DNA from: Epinephelus fuscoguttatus
Lineage: Eukaryota; Chordata; Actinopteri; Perciformes; Serranidae
NCBI RefSeq assembly: GCF_011397635.1
Contig: NC_064754.1
Span: 30,856,543-30,920,542 of the forward strand
Direction: 5' to 3'
DNA: 64,000 nt
In this document: positions 14,901-23,345 of the stretch, one piece after another
Layout: each line of letters begins with the position of its first letter
Numbering within the stretch: position 1 is the first letter of the stretch
Position numbers and translations under genes: made by a program
Notes under the pieces: model-generated
Database searches by the model: none
What the model was told of the DNA's origin: nothing
What the model saw: only the letters and a program-made list of their open reading frames with translations

Positions 14901-16458
14901 GTACTAAAGACGAGGCTGATGAACTCAAAGGGAGAGTACACAGTGAGCGCCCACTCCCCTCCTCTTCCCTATTCGTTTTCTTTTCTAATCCTGTCATTGC
15001 TTTGTTTCTCTCTGTCCATCTTCTTCATTCCTCAGTGTCCATTGTAACCCAGTGTGTCCTCTCCTCAGGGGGTGATCCATTGCTTAAGAGAAACTGCCAA
15101 GCTCGGTCCGCTGGCTTTTTACAAGGTAAAAAACAGCTTTACACATGATAGATTAACACCACTGTGGTTATTTAGTACCACTTCTTATTTTTGATAAATG
15201 TATGTGTTCATTTAACAGGTACAGTTGAATATAATGAACATGGAGGACTCATCCCTCATAAAATTTCTATGACTGCAATTAAAAAGATAAAAAATCATAA
15301 TTGAATGAATGTGTTGTACTGCTATATTTTTTTCAAACAGGAATAAAATCCCTGTTTTTGGTTTTTATTTTGATCAGTCTGTTTTTCATAGAACATACCA
15401 AGATATATATCATGTATCACCAGTCAGCTTGTAAACACAGAGATATTAATTTTGTCCATATCGCTCAGCCCTATTCTCAAGTTGAATTAATTTTTCTCCA
15501 GTTTTAAAAACATAATGAGATGTTTGAGCCAAAATGGCAACTTCCACTCCCATAATATTCTTCTATGTGCTAATAAAGATGCAAACGCAATACTGTTCCT
15601 TGGTTTCCTCCATTTAGTGCTGCTCCTAATCAGATCTTTAAAAAACATGTTATCGGAACAGTATAAATAAATCTTACAGAATATTCCCAAACATGCTATT
15701 GCATACTGTAATTGTCCAAAATCTAAAAGATATTGACAGACAAATTCTGGTCTGAACAGAATGTCTCCCTTTTATCTACATGCATGGACACACGTCTCTT
15801 CTATTGCAGGCTCTATAGCCAGTCAGCTGTTCCACTTTTAGCAGTTTCAAAACATACCTGCCATCGTCATGATATTTTGTGAAGCTAAATGGTGTGGTCC
15901 TTTTGCTCCAGCACCAATGTTAACTGCCTGCCCATGGCTTGCAAGCTACAGTCAGCAGTGCAACTTTATTTACATTGTCCCACCCGCTTCTGCTAGCTCA
16001 GCTGCTAATCCAGCACATGAACAGTAGAGACCCGCCCACTCAGAGGCATGAAGGAGCATCTCTCTGATGTAGCACCAAATAATTCTATTCTAAAATCAAA
16101 CCATGAAAAAGTATTAAAAATCTGTCAAATTACTTCATCATGATGTTGGACAGCAGAAGTTTTAGTTGACATTTAAAGGCACGCTGGCCGCACGTCAAGT
16201 GTGATAAATTACCTGCATTTACAGCCACTGGCAATCCATCTTAATGATGAAGTACCTGTTTTATACTAAAGTACTTTTTAGGCACAGTAGCTTTAAATTG
16301 ATTGATGTAGTGGCAGAAAACCACAAATAGTAATCTCATGCCAATTTCTGTTGCAGGGTCTCGTCCCCGCAGGGATCCGCTTGGTTCCTCACACAGTGCT
16401 CACCTTCATCTTCCTTGAGCAGCTCAAGAAAAACTTCGGCATACGCATCATCTCCTGA
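1245..16458 (+). CDS. slc25a10: Mitochondrial dicarboxylate carrier, SLC25 family (11 coding exons)
   Basis: Inner-membrane antiporter exchanging malate or succinate for phosphate, sulfate or thiosulfate (known for the family). Exons: 1245-1334, 10789-10908, 11816-11930, 12868-12916, 13015-13056, 13143-13186, 13267-13337, 14689-14781, 14865-14942, 15069-15125, 16357-16458. They total 861 nt: 286 codons plus TGA, against 287 residues in human. All three solute-carrier signatures are present: PLDLLK (25-30), PADMVN (118-123) and PLDVLK (218-223). The second has Asn for the usual basic residue, as in the mammalian protein. The N-terminal block SRWYFGGLASCGAACCTHP and the block FLCQPLDVLKTRLMNSKGEY are diagnostic for SLC25A10 among dicarboxylate carriers. 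There is no cleavable presequence, as usual for the family. All introns are GT-AG except intron 7, which is GC-AG. No frameshift or internal stop is present. Confidence 0.97.
1335..2270. other. Intron 1, proximal part
   Basis: Nothing recognised beyond a T-rich run near 1744-1760. The CpG-rich character of the promoter fades by about 1520. Confidence 0.4.
2276..2480 (+). mobile_element. Non-LTR retrotransposon C-terminal fragment
   Basis: One frame reads LAIETSRHGQTRWPLED, then YQLCPQRQMETEQHFLLQ and YNDSRTKLFTK. This resembles the C-terminal cysteine/histidine region of fish LINE polyproteins (pattern CxLC, then ETE-HFL-QC-xY). Two cysteines expected in the pattern are Tyr and Phe here, so the copy is decayed. 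Reading continues open to 2818, but similarity ends near 2480. The clade is not determined. Confidence 0.5.
2859..3688 (+). mobile_element. Internally deleted hAT element with 8-bp TSD
   Basis: Perfect 8-bp direct repeats ATACAAAC (2851-2858 and 3689-3696) bracket the element. The termini form a TIR: left TACGGCCGTAACGGTAC, right (reverse complement) TAGGGGTGTAACAGTGC. An 8-bp TSD and such ends are typical of hAT transposons. The interior keeps only the N-terminal BED zinc finger of a transposase. The catalytic RNase-H-like region is absent, so the copy is non-autonomous. Confidence 0.85.
3098..3331 (+). pseudogene. hAT transposase N-terminus, broken BED finger
   Basis: From ATG at 3098 the frame reads ASEPDEPDDPPANLKSSVWE, then HFGFRVKYEDGNKQVDKTKAVC, a TGA at 3227-3229, HCRTVVGYVLGNTSNMLTHL and KRHHP. 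This is a BED-type finger (CxxC...HxxxxH) whose inter-cysteine residue has become a stop. A second stop follows at 3329. It is a remnant within the deleted hAT element. Confidence 0.8.
4756..5244. mobile_element. hAT-type MITE, 489 bp
   Basis: Left end CAGGCCTGGAATTTC and right end (reverse complement) CAGGGCAGGAGTTTC form a 15-bp TIR with three mismatches. The flanking 8-mers CACGCCAG and CATGCCGG differ by two transitions, consistent with an aged hAT target duplication. No coding remnant is seen inside. Confidence 0.6.
6576..6907. mobile_element. ATATCG-rich MITE, about 332 bp
   Basis: The ends read CTGGGCTGTATATC and, reverse-complemented, CTGGGCGATAAGGAG. Subterminal ATATCGATATCG strings near 6836-6856 and matching AT-rich arms point to a teleost MITE of the kind ending GGGCTGGGCGATA. 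No convincing TSD could be assigned. A shorter similar end (ATCGCTCAGCCC) is at about 15460 in intron 10. Confidence 0.55.
6908..9627. other. Intron 1, distal spacer
   Basis: No coding signal. Around 9155-9260 lies a diverged piece of the dispersed family rich in GTTAGCATG/GCTAA words, also present near 49.6 and 58.1 kb. Around 8815-8900 short words such as GCGATTAGTCATC recall hAT termini but cannot be bounded. Confidence 0.35.
9628..9665. repeat. (CA)n microsatellite
   Basis: Perfect CA dinucleotide tract of about 19 units in intron 1. Confidence 0.95.
9666..10788. other. Intron 1, 3' end
   Basis: No gene or bounded element recognised. A-rich stretches lie near 10503-10530. The open frame at 10401-10643 runs through them and has no motif. 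Confidence 0.4.
10789..10908 (+). CDS. slc25a10: slc25a10 exon 2 (residues 31-70)
   Basis: Acceptor CTCTCCAG, donor GTATGT, 120 nt, phase 0 at both ends. It encodes the matrix loop and the start of helix 2, from VHLQTQQEVK to GLSASLCRQ, matching the mammalian carrier almost residue for residue. Confidence 0.96.
10909..11815. other. Intron 2
   Basis: AT-rich with no gene. A short piece at about 11270-11310 (ATTTATACAGCACTTAAAG) resembles the tail word shared by fish LINE-related repeats near 21.6 and 44.8 kb. Confidence 0.35.
11816..11930 (+). CDS. slc25a10: slc25a10 exon 3 (residues 71-109, last codon split)
   Basis: Acceptor TCTCAG. The exon starts MSYSLTRFAIYETVRD and ends with the first base of Gly109. 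The donor is GTGGGA, a weak match to consensus at +4 to +6, and a CA microsatellite begins six bases into the intron. Confidence 0.94.
11937..11986. repeat. (AC)n microsatellite next to the exon 3 donor
   Basis: About 25 perfect AC units starting six bases after the exon 3/intron 3 boundary (11930/11931). CA repeats close to a 5' splice site are known hnRNP L binding sites. A regulatory effect here is inference. Confidence 0.95.
11990..12240. repeat. Dispersed teleost repeat with CCCTAACC-like words
   Basis: The tract runs from a GTGAGGACC word through CATTCCCTCGCCCC, repeated CCCTGACC/CCTAAACC telomere-like words and GTGGGGACCAG to GTCCTCAC. I recognise it as a common fish repeat often attached to CA tracts. 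A degenerate CA/GCAGG tract follows to about 12305. Confidence 0.55.
12868..12916 (+). CDS. slc25a10: slc25a10 exon 4 (residues 109-125)
   Basis: A 49-nt exon between acceptor TGCTCACAG and donor GTAACA. It encodes GFTGGFVGTPADMVNV and the first two bases of Arg125, including the second carrier signature. Both split codons are restored by the neighbouring exons. Confidence 0.95.
13015..13056 (+). CDS. slc25a10: slc25a10 exon 5 (residues 125-139)
   Basis: A 42-nt micro-exon between CCTCCAG and GTGAGT encoding MQNDMKLPPEQRR, with split codons at both ends (Arg125, Asn139). Skipping it would remove 14 codons without changing frame. Confidence 0.95.
13143..13186 (+). CDS. slc25a10: slc25a10 exon 6 (residues 139-154)
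   Basis: A 44-nt exon between TTCTTGCAG and GTAAAT, encoding YKHAVDGLFRVFRE and the first base of Glu154. It matches the matrix-loop segment of the second carrier repeat. Confidence 0.95.
13267..13337 (+). CDS. slc25a10: slc25a10 exon 7 (residues 154-177), GC donor
   Basis: Acceptor TCCCCCAG. The exon encodes GVRKLFSGATMASSRGAMV and ends TVGQ. Protein homology continues at LACYDQ in exon 8, which fixes the exon end after CAG at 13337. The intron therefore begins GCAAGT, the preferred consensus of the rare GC-AG class. The nearest GT, at 13342-13343, would add five bases and shift the frame. Confidence 0.93.
14105..14355 (-). repeat. tRNA-derived SINE, copy 1 (intron 7)
   Basis: On the minus strand the head shows an A-box-like GTGGATCAGGAGGGAGAG and a perfect B box GGTTCGATCC (14294-14303). 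The body continues to a CACACATTCACACAC-rich tail. The same body recurs at 34546-34797 in the same orientation. Open frames across it (14015-14457) are accidental. Confidence 0.8.
14689..14781 (+). CDS. slc25a10: slc25a10 exon 8 (residues 178-208)
   Basis: Acceptor GCCTTTAG, donor GTAAGT, 93 nt in phase 0. It encodes LACYDQAKQLVLGTG, MMGDNIFTHF and LSSFIA, entering helix 5 of the carrier fold. Confidence 0.96.
14865..14942 (+). CDS. slc25a10: slc25a10 exon 9 (residues 209-234)
   Basis: Acceptor CTCTGCAG, donor GTGAGC, 78 nt in phase 0. It carries the third signature PLDVLK and the conserved TRLMNSKGEY. Confidence 0.96.
15069..15125 (+). CDS. slc25a10: slc25a10 exon 10 (residues 235-253)
   Basis: Acceptor CTCCTCAG, donor GTAAAA, 57 nt in phase 0. 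It encodes GVIHCLRETAKLGPLAFYK, matching the matrix loop before helix 6. Confidence 0.95.
15126..16356. other. Intron 10
   Basis: No coding signal. A possible MITE end (ATATCGCTCAGCCC) is at about 15459-15472. The rest is unremarkable spacer. Confidence 0.35.
16357..16458 (+). CDS. slc25a10: slc25a10 exon 11 (residues 254-286 and stop)
   Basis: Acceptor TTGTTGCAG. It encodes GLVPAGIRLVPHTVLTFIFL, then EQLKKNFGIRIIS and TGA at 16456-16458. The length and the C-terminal EQLKKNFGI block match the family. Confidence 0.96.
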   Translation, partial: GLVPAGIRLVPHTVLTFIFLEQLKKNFGIRIIS

Positions 16459-16756
16459 GAATGCTGTTCAATTCCCCCCCTCCGACACTGCCACCACACT
16501 TCACCCTGTCATGACTCTACTTTTGGCATTTACAAGAAAACAAGGGAAGAAAGGGACTCATGTACAGTGTATTATGGACCTGTACATGTTTTCCTTCTCC
16601 TTTTTCTTCTACCTCTATCTCACGGCTAGTAATGATATTGATTATTTTGAGCACAGACTTTTATCAGGCAATTTATTCTATCAGCATAGATTATCAATAT
16701 GATGTTAAGAAAGAGCATGCTTCATATAAAAGTGCTTCAAATTGGATGTTTAGGAA
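16459..16756 (+). other. Proximal 3'UTR of slc25a10
   Basis: Noncoding sequence after the TGA. No AATAAA occurs before the foldback element that starts near 16757. The first candidates further on are ATTAAA at 17525 and 19035 and AATAAA at 19766. The UTR may therefore run through the foldback element, or use a variant signal that cannot be identified here. Confidence 0.4.
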
Positions 16757-17505
16757 GGGGACTGTCCATTGTTTCAACGTCCCAAAATTCCAAATCCCCA
16801 TTAGTCTGAAAAATGTCCCAGTGGACAGAAAGCCCATTTCTTCGACAGCCCGTTATCCCACAAACAGATGCCCATTGCTCCGAAGTCTCGTTTGTCTGAA
16901 ATGACACACTCCCTGTAGTAAAACAACCCAATTGCCAGAAAAAGTTTTCATTGTATGTTTATGTAAATCACAGATATTTGTGAACAACACTGTGGATATT
17001 GTGGACATCGGTTTTGGTGCAAAAACCATGTGGATATGGTTTGGAAAGGATCATGTTTTGGCTCAATATACCCACATTTGATGGCACAAAAGTTGCTGGA
17101 AAAGCAAGGACGGATTGATGATCAACACCATGAATCAGTCGCTCACGCTGCTGAGAAACACAGCGAAGACTTGGTAAAAACATGGGATTGGTGGCTCAAA
17201 CACCGCTGGGAAATGTGGCGAAGGACTGATAAAAACACCCAGGCTCAGTGGCTCAAATGTAGCTTGGAAACACTGCAAAGGGTTTGTAAAAACATTTGGG
17301 ATTGGTCGTTCAAACATTGCTGGAAAACTGAAAACTGTCTGCGGGGAGTGTGTATTTTTGGGGAAACTGGATTTTGGAGCCATTGGCATTTTGCGGATAA
17401 CAGGCTGTCGTAGAAAAGGATTTCAGTCCAATGGGACATTTTTCGGACTAATTGGGCTTCGGAATTTGGTGCCAAAACAATGGCATGGCACCCATTGGAA
17501 TGACC
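16757..17505. mobile_element. Foldback element with ~145-bp inverted arms
   Basis: The left arm (about 16759-16905) and right arm (about 17350-17500) are inverted repeats. Both contain CCATTGTTT, ATTAGTCYGAAAAATGTCCC, CGACAGCCYGTTATCC and related words in the same order. The spacer is mostly a ~56-bp tandem repeat. This architecture fits a foldback DNA transposon or large MITE just behind the slc25a10 stop codon. Exact termini and TSD are not resolved. Confidence 0.7.
17092..17348. repeat. ~56-bp minisatellite in the foldback spacer
   Basis: Imperfect units containing TAAAAACA, GTGGCTCAAA and GCTGGGAAA recur with anchors at 17175, 17230 and 17287 (periods 55 and 57). A more diverged unit precedes them. 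Roughly four units in all. Confidence 0.7.
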
Positions 17506-20500
17506 TGCCAAATATAGAGAGAGGATTAAAGTTAGCTGTAGCGGATAGTTATTGTAGTTGTCCAGTGTAATTTCAGGTGGGGTTGGTTACGTGACCGGCT
17601 GAGACTAATTGAGATTAAGTGTTCATTTTTGAGCAATTGATCTGTCATGTTGACAGACCAAATGCTGACTTTAAACTTTATCTAATTCCAGGTCAGATTT
17701 TGTGATCTATGTTTTATTTTCAGCAATACTTTAAACCCGTTTCTCCAGTGGTGTGCAGCAGCACCTTCAGAGCTCACACCAGTGTGTAACCATCAAGGCC
17801 CAAAAAGTTAGTGCCAGGAATGTGTTTCCTATTAGTCCTCTGCAAGACGTGTCACATTAGGCCAGAACAGAGTTTGTGATATAACAGGAGTGCAAAATGC
17901 AAACAAACACAGCGTAGCCTTGTCATCAGTGCCATTCTTCCCAATCTATACCATTTCCTAGAAGCCATTGCTAAAACATGACTGAACACAACTGTTATGT
18001 AATTACACAGTAATCATTCCCAACAGCGGTGACCAAATGTGATGCACCCTGGATTTAACAGTTCGTTTGTTTGCTTTTTCTTCATGACGTTGATGTTTTA
18101 TGACTGGAAATCAACCACTTGCAGGTTAACATGTGGTTAACTTTGACCCGATTCTCCTTTAATTCATTCCTCTGCCATCGTGTCACTCTCAAATCTCTCA
18201 AAGGAGAAGGGGACCAAGTTTTGTCTCGTGTTTTTAAGTAAGAAAATGAGTTTATGGGCAGGCTGCTGAAACCACGATGAAGATGGCTCTTTTTAGTTCT
18301 AGTTCTTCTAGTCTCAGTGAAATTCTGTGTGACCACTTGATCTCTTAAAAGTTCTTACTGTTAGAACAGAGATGCCTGTAGAGAACTGCTGGATTGTACA
18401 AGTGTACATGTAGCATTTCTGTCCGTATTGTTACTGTTTCTTTTAGGACACAGGATGCTACTCTGTTTCATGAGGCACTTTATTTCCTGGACTCATACTG
18501 ACTAACCTGCTGCGTAGAAACACACATGCTGCATACTGTAACATGTTCTGAAAGTAAAAATGTTTCCAGATATTTTGAATTTACAATGTTAATGGTTCCA
18601 GTTGAGGTCAACTTGTTGTGTGTTTCGTGACTCTTGACAGTTGTTGGTTCAGCGACATAATACATAATACTCTATGTGTTGTGCCTGCTCTCATGACTGA
18701 GACCTTGTCAAGTTATGTTGCCTTACAATATATGTCCTCCAGGGGGCAGTATAGTAATGTGTGAGTGATACAGACGCCGTCTCTTTGGCATCCTGTGGAG
18801 CCCAGGACCTTCATTCAAGAATGCATATAAAGAATAGTAGCCAGATAACCACTGTAGATCTGCATGTTGTAATGCTCTAGTGTCCCTCAACAATGTGAGG
18901 TACTGTAGATCAGCCATACTGAGTAATGTAAACCCCAGCTTTATTTAAAATGCACAGGAATGAATCTGGAGGGACCCACAGTTCTGAGAGTTGTGAATTT
19001 ATATTTTGTAGATTACTAACTAATGAATTTTGGAATTAAAATACTAATGGAAAATATGTGTTGTGTTGTTTCACCATCTACTTTAAAACAGCATCTCAGG
19101 CTATTAACTTTATCTTGGTCATAAATCAGATTTGCTATAAGTCACACCACATTTCCTTGGCCATTTCATAAATTAGCTGCAGGCCCTGTGGTTAGTGTTA
19201 TTTAAACCTATGTCATAAAGCAAACAGGGTGATCTTTAGGCACATAGTACAAGGATGCTGGCTGCGATTGTGAATCAAGCTTCACCCTCTGGGGATCTGC
19301 CCTTATCAGAACAAGGACATATTTTAATGAGAGCTCCGCTGGTCTTGCACACCAGCCCACAGAGCTAAGATCATTTCTTATTTTGCAGAATTATGGCCTC
19401 CCAGCCTACACCACGTGGCAGCACCATCTACAATTAAGCAATGATATTCACCTGTCATGATGAATGGTGTCAGTGCGACTGTTCCTGCACCTAAATGAAC
19501 ATTGCTGTCTAATACATTATTAACACTATCCATCACATGCAAAGCATTAATGACCATGAGTACTCACCTCTATCATTACATGCATGTGTGGGAATTTGTG
19601 AGCTTTGTGCCTGTGTATGTACCGCTGTTTTCACACAGCCGAGGCATACGTTGACTGCATGAAAAGGATAATCAGGCTGTAGGCCTGCGCATTGTGATGA
19701 TCTTATTTCAGAAATGTGCTTTGATTTCAGGAGGAACCATCATCCTATCAACCACACTCACTGACAATAAAGCAATGCAGGTTCTGTTTCTATAAATATC
19801 TGACGCTTTTCATAAACAATAAGCAGAAATTATGATCATTACAGTATGAACACAAGAACTGAAGATTCAATTTAAGACAGCTCGGGTTCGGTTCATTTTT
19901 GCTATTCTAAAAACGCAAACCATAAAAACATGTACAGAACACTAAATAATGTCAGCAACATTCAGAGATACATCTACTGCTGACGACTGTCTTCAGTTTC
20001 TTCTTGGCCAAAAACAAAGAATTCTTTGGTCCTATCTATTTTTCCATTTAATGAACACTGACATTTTTCTGAAGAATTCTGTATATTGAAAATACCAACA
20101 CTAATTTGTGTTCTGTGTTCTCTAACTGAATTTCCTCACGTCATGGCTGTGTTATAACTACACCTGCGCAATCTGCTTTTAGCAGGTAACAGAAAGCAGT
20201 TTTTTGCCTGCTACATGGAAGTTAGTTGTGTTCGTAAGCAGCATTTCATCCATTCATGTTGATAGAAAGTAAAGCTACAGTAAGACGCAACATTGATAAA
20301 CAGATGCAAGTTCTTTACATCTTTATATTTCTCTTCAGCATATTTGTGTGAGTGGGTGTAAAAATGTGAAAGAGTGCTGATGAGAGCAGTTGTGAAGGTG
20401 TTTTGTAACGTTCTCAGGGTAACCTTCTAGCAGGAGGCAAAACGAACTAAACAAAATTTGCCAATAGACCATTTCAAACTTGACAACACACAGTGTGCGG

Positions 20501-21596
20501 CCCTGGCACAGTTGGTGCCCCAGGTGCACTCCTCTCTCAGTAGTGTAGTTGAGTGGGCACCAGAGAGCTTTTGTTGTTTGACATGTGACGTTGGAGAACT
20601 TGCCCATCTCCCCCAGAGAGCAGGTAAAGTGTAACAAGCTGGGGTGGGGGGCCTGCGGGCGACAGGAACCCAGAAAAAAGGACCTTTCTATTATTTAGAA
20701 GGCTTTGCTATGTAGTTATGTTGTTGTGGCCTTATGTAATATTTCAAAATATAAGTGTTAATAGTATTAGTAAAAATAGTAAAAGATATACATTTTGATT
20801 TTATTTTTTTTCCCCCATTTATTACGCCCCCTATGAATGATGATGCTGTGAGCATTCGCCTGTAGCCTACTGCCTATGCCACTGGCCAGCACTGACAACA
20901 TGAACACTCCAAATGTGTATTTCCTGTTGGAATATTTGTTAATGCAGTAGCTGAAGAGGAATCTATATGATGTTATAGGTTCCTTAGTAGCTGACAGACA
21001 TAAACAGGGACCAGCGCTGTTCCCCTTTTAACAGAATAATGAAATGGTCTACACCAAACGTGTGTGGCAGAAATAAAGTGTAGCATTTGTTCAGGGGAGG
21101 CAGTGAGGTCATGCCTGTATTCACTGATTAGTGTTTCCAATATGCTTCATAATCACTGATTCATTCACAACTGTGTGGCTAGCAACATTAGCTATATCTG
21201 TGGACATCAACATGCTAGCATTGCTACACGTGTATTATCATGCTGTGCCTAAGTACAGTCTCTCAGAAGTAGTAGCCAAATCTAACTGTATGACCATTTG
21301 CTATTAAAATGGTTAATTCCTTGACATAGTGTCTGCAACTGAGAGTTAACTGATATTTGATTAAAGTCCACATTCGGATTACAGTTTTGTTTCCTTGGAT
21401 ACAATAGGTACATACAGTGAAGTATTTTCTGGGATATTTAGCCTACAACCAAAAATGACTTCCAAGTAATGCTAATATTGCTCAGTGTCTTCTGGATGTG
21501 TAAATATGCAACTGATATCCATTACAACTTTACAAGACAAAATGTCAGGCTGAAATTAATGCAGCTACAAATTTTACTGTAATTATAATAATAACA
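17506..21596. other. Intergenic spacer downstream of slc25a10
   Basis: No gene or bounded element recognised. AATAAA at 19766-19771 is the clearest polyadenylation hexamer and might end a long slc25a10 3'UTR, but nothing else supports it. Short open frames at 18082-18336 and 20335-20637 have no recognisable motif. Confidence 0.4.
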
Positions 21597-23345
21597 TAAT
21601 AATGATAATTTTATTTGTATAGCCCTTATCTAAACATGGTTACAAAGTGCATGACAATAAGACAGCAATAACAATACAATATTTTTTAAAAAAATTTAAG
21701 AGCTGGGAAAATGGTGTGTACAGAGACAAAAATAGGACAAAAGGAAATAAAACACAAACGTACAAATTTAAAAAAGTACAAATTCAGCATCAAAAGGGAA
21801 AGCTTTCCAATAAAAATATGTTTTAAGCTATGATTTCAAAATAGGTAATGTGTTAAAGCCAAAACACACTGGCGGCGTCATATGACGGCAGCGTCATTGA
21901 CGCGAGTGAAGTGCCGCCCCCATCACACACAAAAAGTGTTGCACTGCGGGGCGTCAACCGGATTTCTATTGCACACTCCAGTCTGCTAGGCTTGGAAATA
22001 CAAAATAGTGCTTTTTCAAGGATGGCGACGCTGGAAAAATAGGACAATAGGACAAAATAGGACGCGCGGCACGTTGACGCACGTCGAGCCGTCGCCGGTG
22101 TGGGTTTGTAAATAGCAAATAATGGGGGCGGCTGTTTTGATGCATGTCGTATGGCGCCGGTGTGCTTTGGCCTTTAGCCAGCCTAATCTTCTCAGGTCGA
22201 GAATTTCAGAGCCTTGGGGCCTTGATGGCAAAGGCTTGGTCACCTTTAGTTACCAACCTCGATCTAGGGATGACTAGCGAGGGTAGGCTTGAGGATCTCA
22301 GGTCAGGACCTGGAGCACAGGTAGTCTGAAGCTGTGCTATATAACTGGGGGCTAAACCATGTTGAGTCTTAAAAGTTAATAACAGATTCTTAAAATCATT
22401 TCTGAAGTCAACTGGCAACCAGTGGAGGGAGGCAAGAATTGAGGTGACATGTGACCTACAATTTGTCCCAGTTAAAATACGAGCTGCAGCATTCTGCACT
22501 AGTTGAAGCCGAGCTACTGAAGATTTACTGACGCATGTAAGCAGTGCAATGCAGTAGTCAAGGCGCAAGAATATAAAAGCATGAATACGCTTTTCTAGGT
22601 CAGGAAAAGACACATCTGATTTATTTTGGTAATATTTCGTAGGTAGGAGTAGCAGGATGTTAATGAGATTATTGATATGTGGTTCAAAATCCAATGGAGA
22701 TTCAAAGGTGATGCCCAAATTTCTCCCTGTAGATTTTATATTAGTTGCCAGAGGTACAATAAACAGTAATTTTCTTGCCAGGTGACCAGGACCAAAGACT
22801 ATTACATCTGTGTTGTCTGAGTTTAGCTGCAGAAAATAACAAATCATCCAATTCCTAATAACAGTGAAGCACCTCATTAAAGTGCTCAACAGCTAACATT
22901 ACCAGGCTTAAATGACAGGTAGATTCGGGTGTCACCAGCCTAACAGTGGTAGGATACCCCATCAAAATGGCTGATTACACATCCTTAGGGAAACATATAA
23001 AGTGAAACCAAATAGGACCAAGAATAGATCCCTGTGGCACCCCACATGTCAGTGGAGCTGAAGGTGAAACAAAATTACCAATGAACCCAAAAGCTCTCTG
23101 AGAGATATGATTCAAACCATTTAAGAGCAGCTCCAGATATACCTACACACCAATGTAGTCTATTGATGAGAATGGAATAATTGCCAGTGTCGAACACAGC
23201 ACTGAGGTCAAGAAGCAGTAAAGTAGAACACTCCCTAGCATCAGCACCCATCAGTAAATCGTTAGTGATCCCTAGGAGAGCAGTTTCAGTGCAATGTCGT
23301 CGCCGGAAAACAATGCGTTATCTCTGGTCTGCTGCCATCTCCATG
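21597..23345 (-). mobile_element. L2-like LINE, 5'-truncated, reverse-transcriptase region
   Basis: On the minus strand, from about 23340 downward, the translation shows fingers/palm sequence ETALLGITNDLLMGADA, motif A LLDLSAVFDT (about 23188-23219), motif B GVPQGSILGP (23014-23043), and a C-terminal block with RLQLVQNAAARILTGT, LHWLPVDFRNDFK and APSYIAQL. This order is that of L2-clade LINE ORF2 proteins. The catalytic YADD box is ruined (stop-A-G-D, 22931-22942), there are further stops, and a MITE interrupts the 3' part. An ATTTTATTTGTATAG-type tail lies near 21605. The intact stretch 22206-22889 is open for 227 codons but is only a remnant. Confidence 0.85.
21856..22173. mobile_element. 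Harbinger-like MITE (318 bp) inside the L2 copy
   Basis: TIRs AAGCCAAAACACACTGGCG and, reverse-complemented from the right end, AGGCCAAAGCACACCGGCG align without gaps with three transitions in 19. They are flanked by TTA at 21853-21855 and 22174-22176. TTA/TAA target duplications are typical of PIF/Harbinger. With the MITE and one TTA left out, the surrounding L2 frame runs on as EKIRLA then NTLPIL, which proves both insertion and TSD. The interior is CpG-rich, unlike the flanks. Confidence 0.85.

Noticed and set aside
22206..22889. 227-codon minus-strand frame as a possible host gene
   Set aside because: It is the C-terminal part of a dead L2-like reverse transcriptase.
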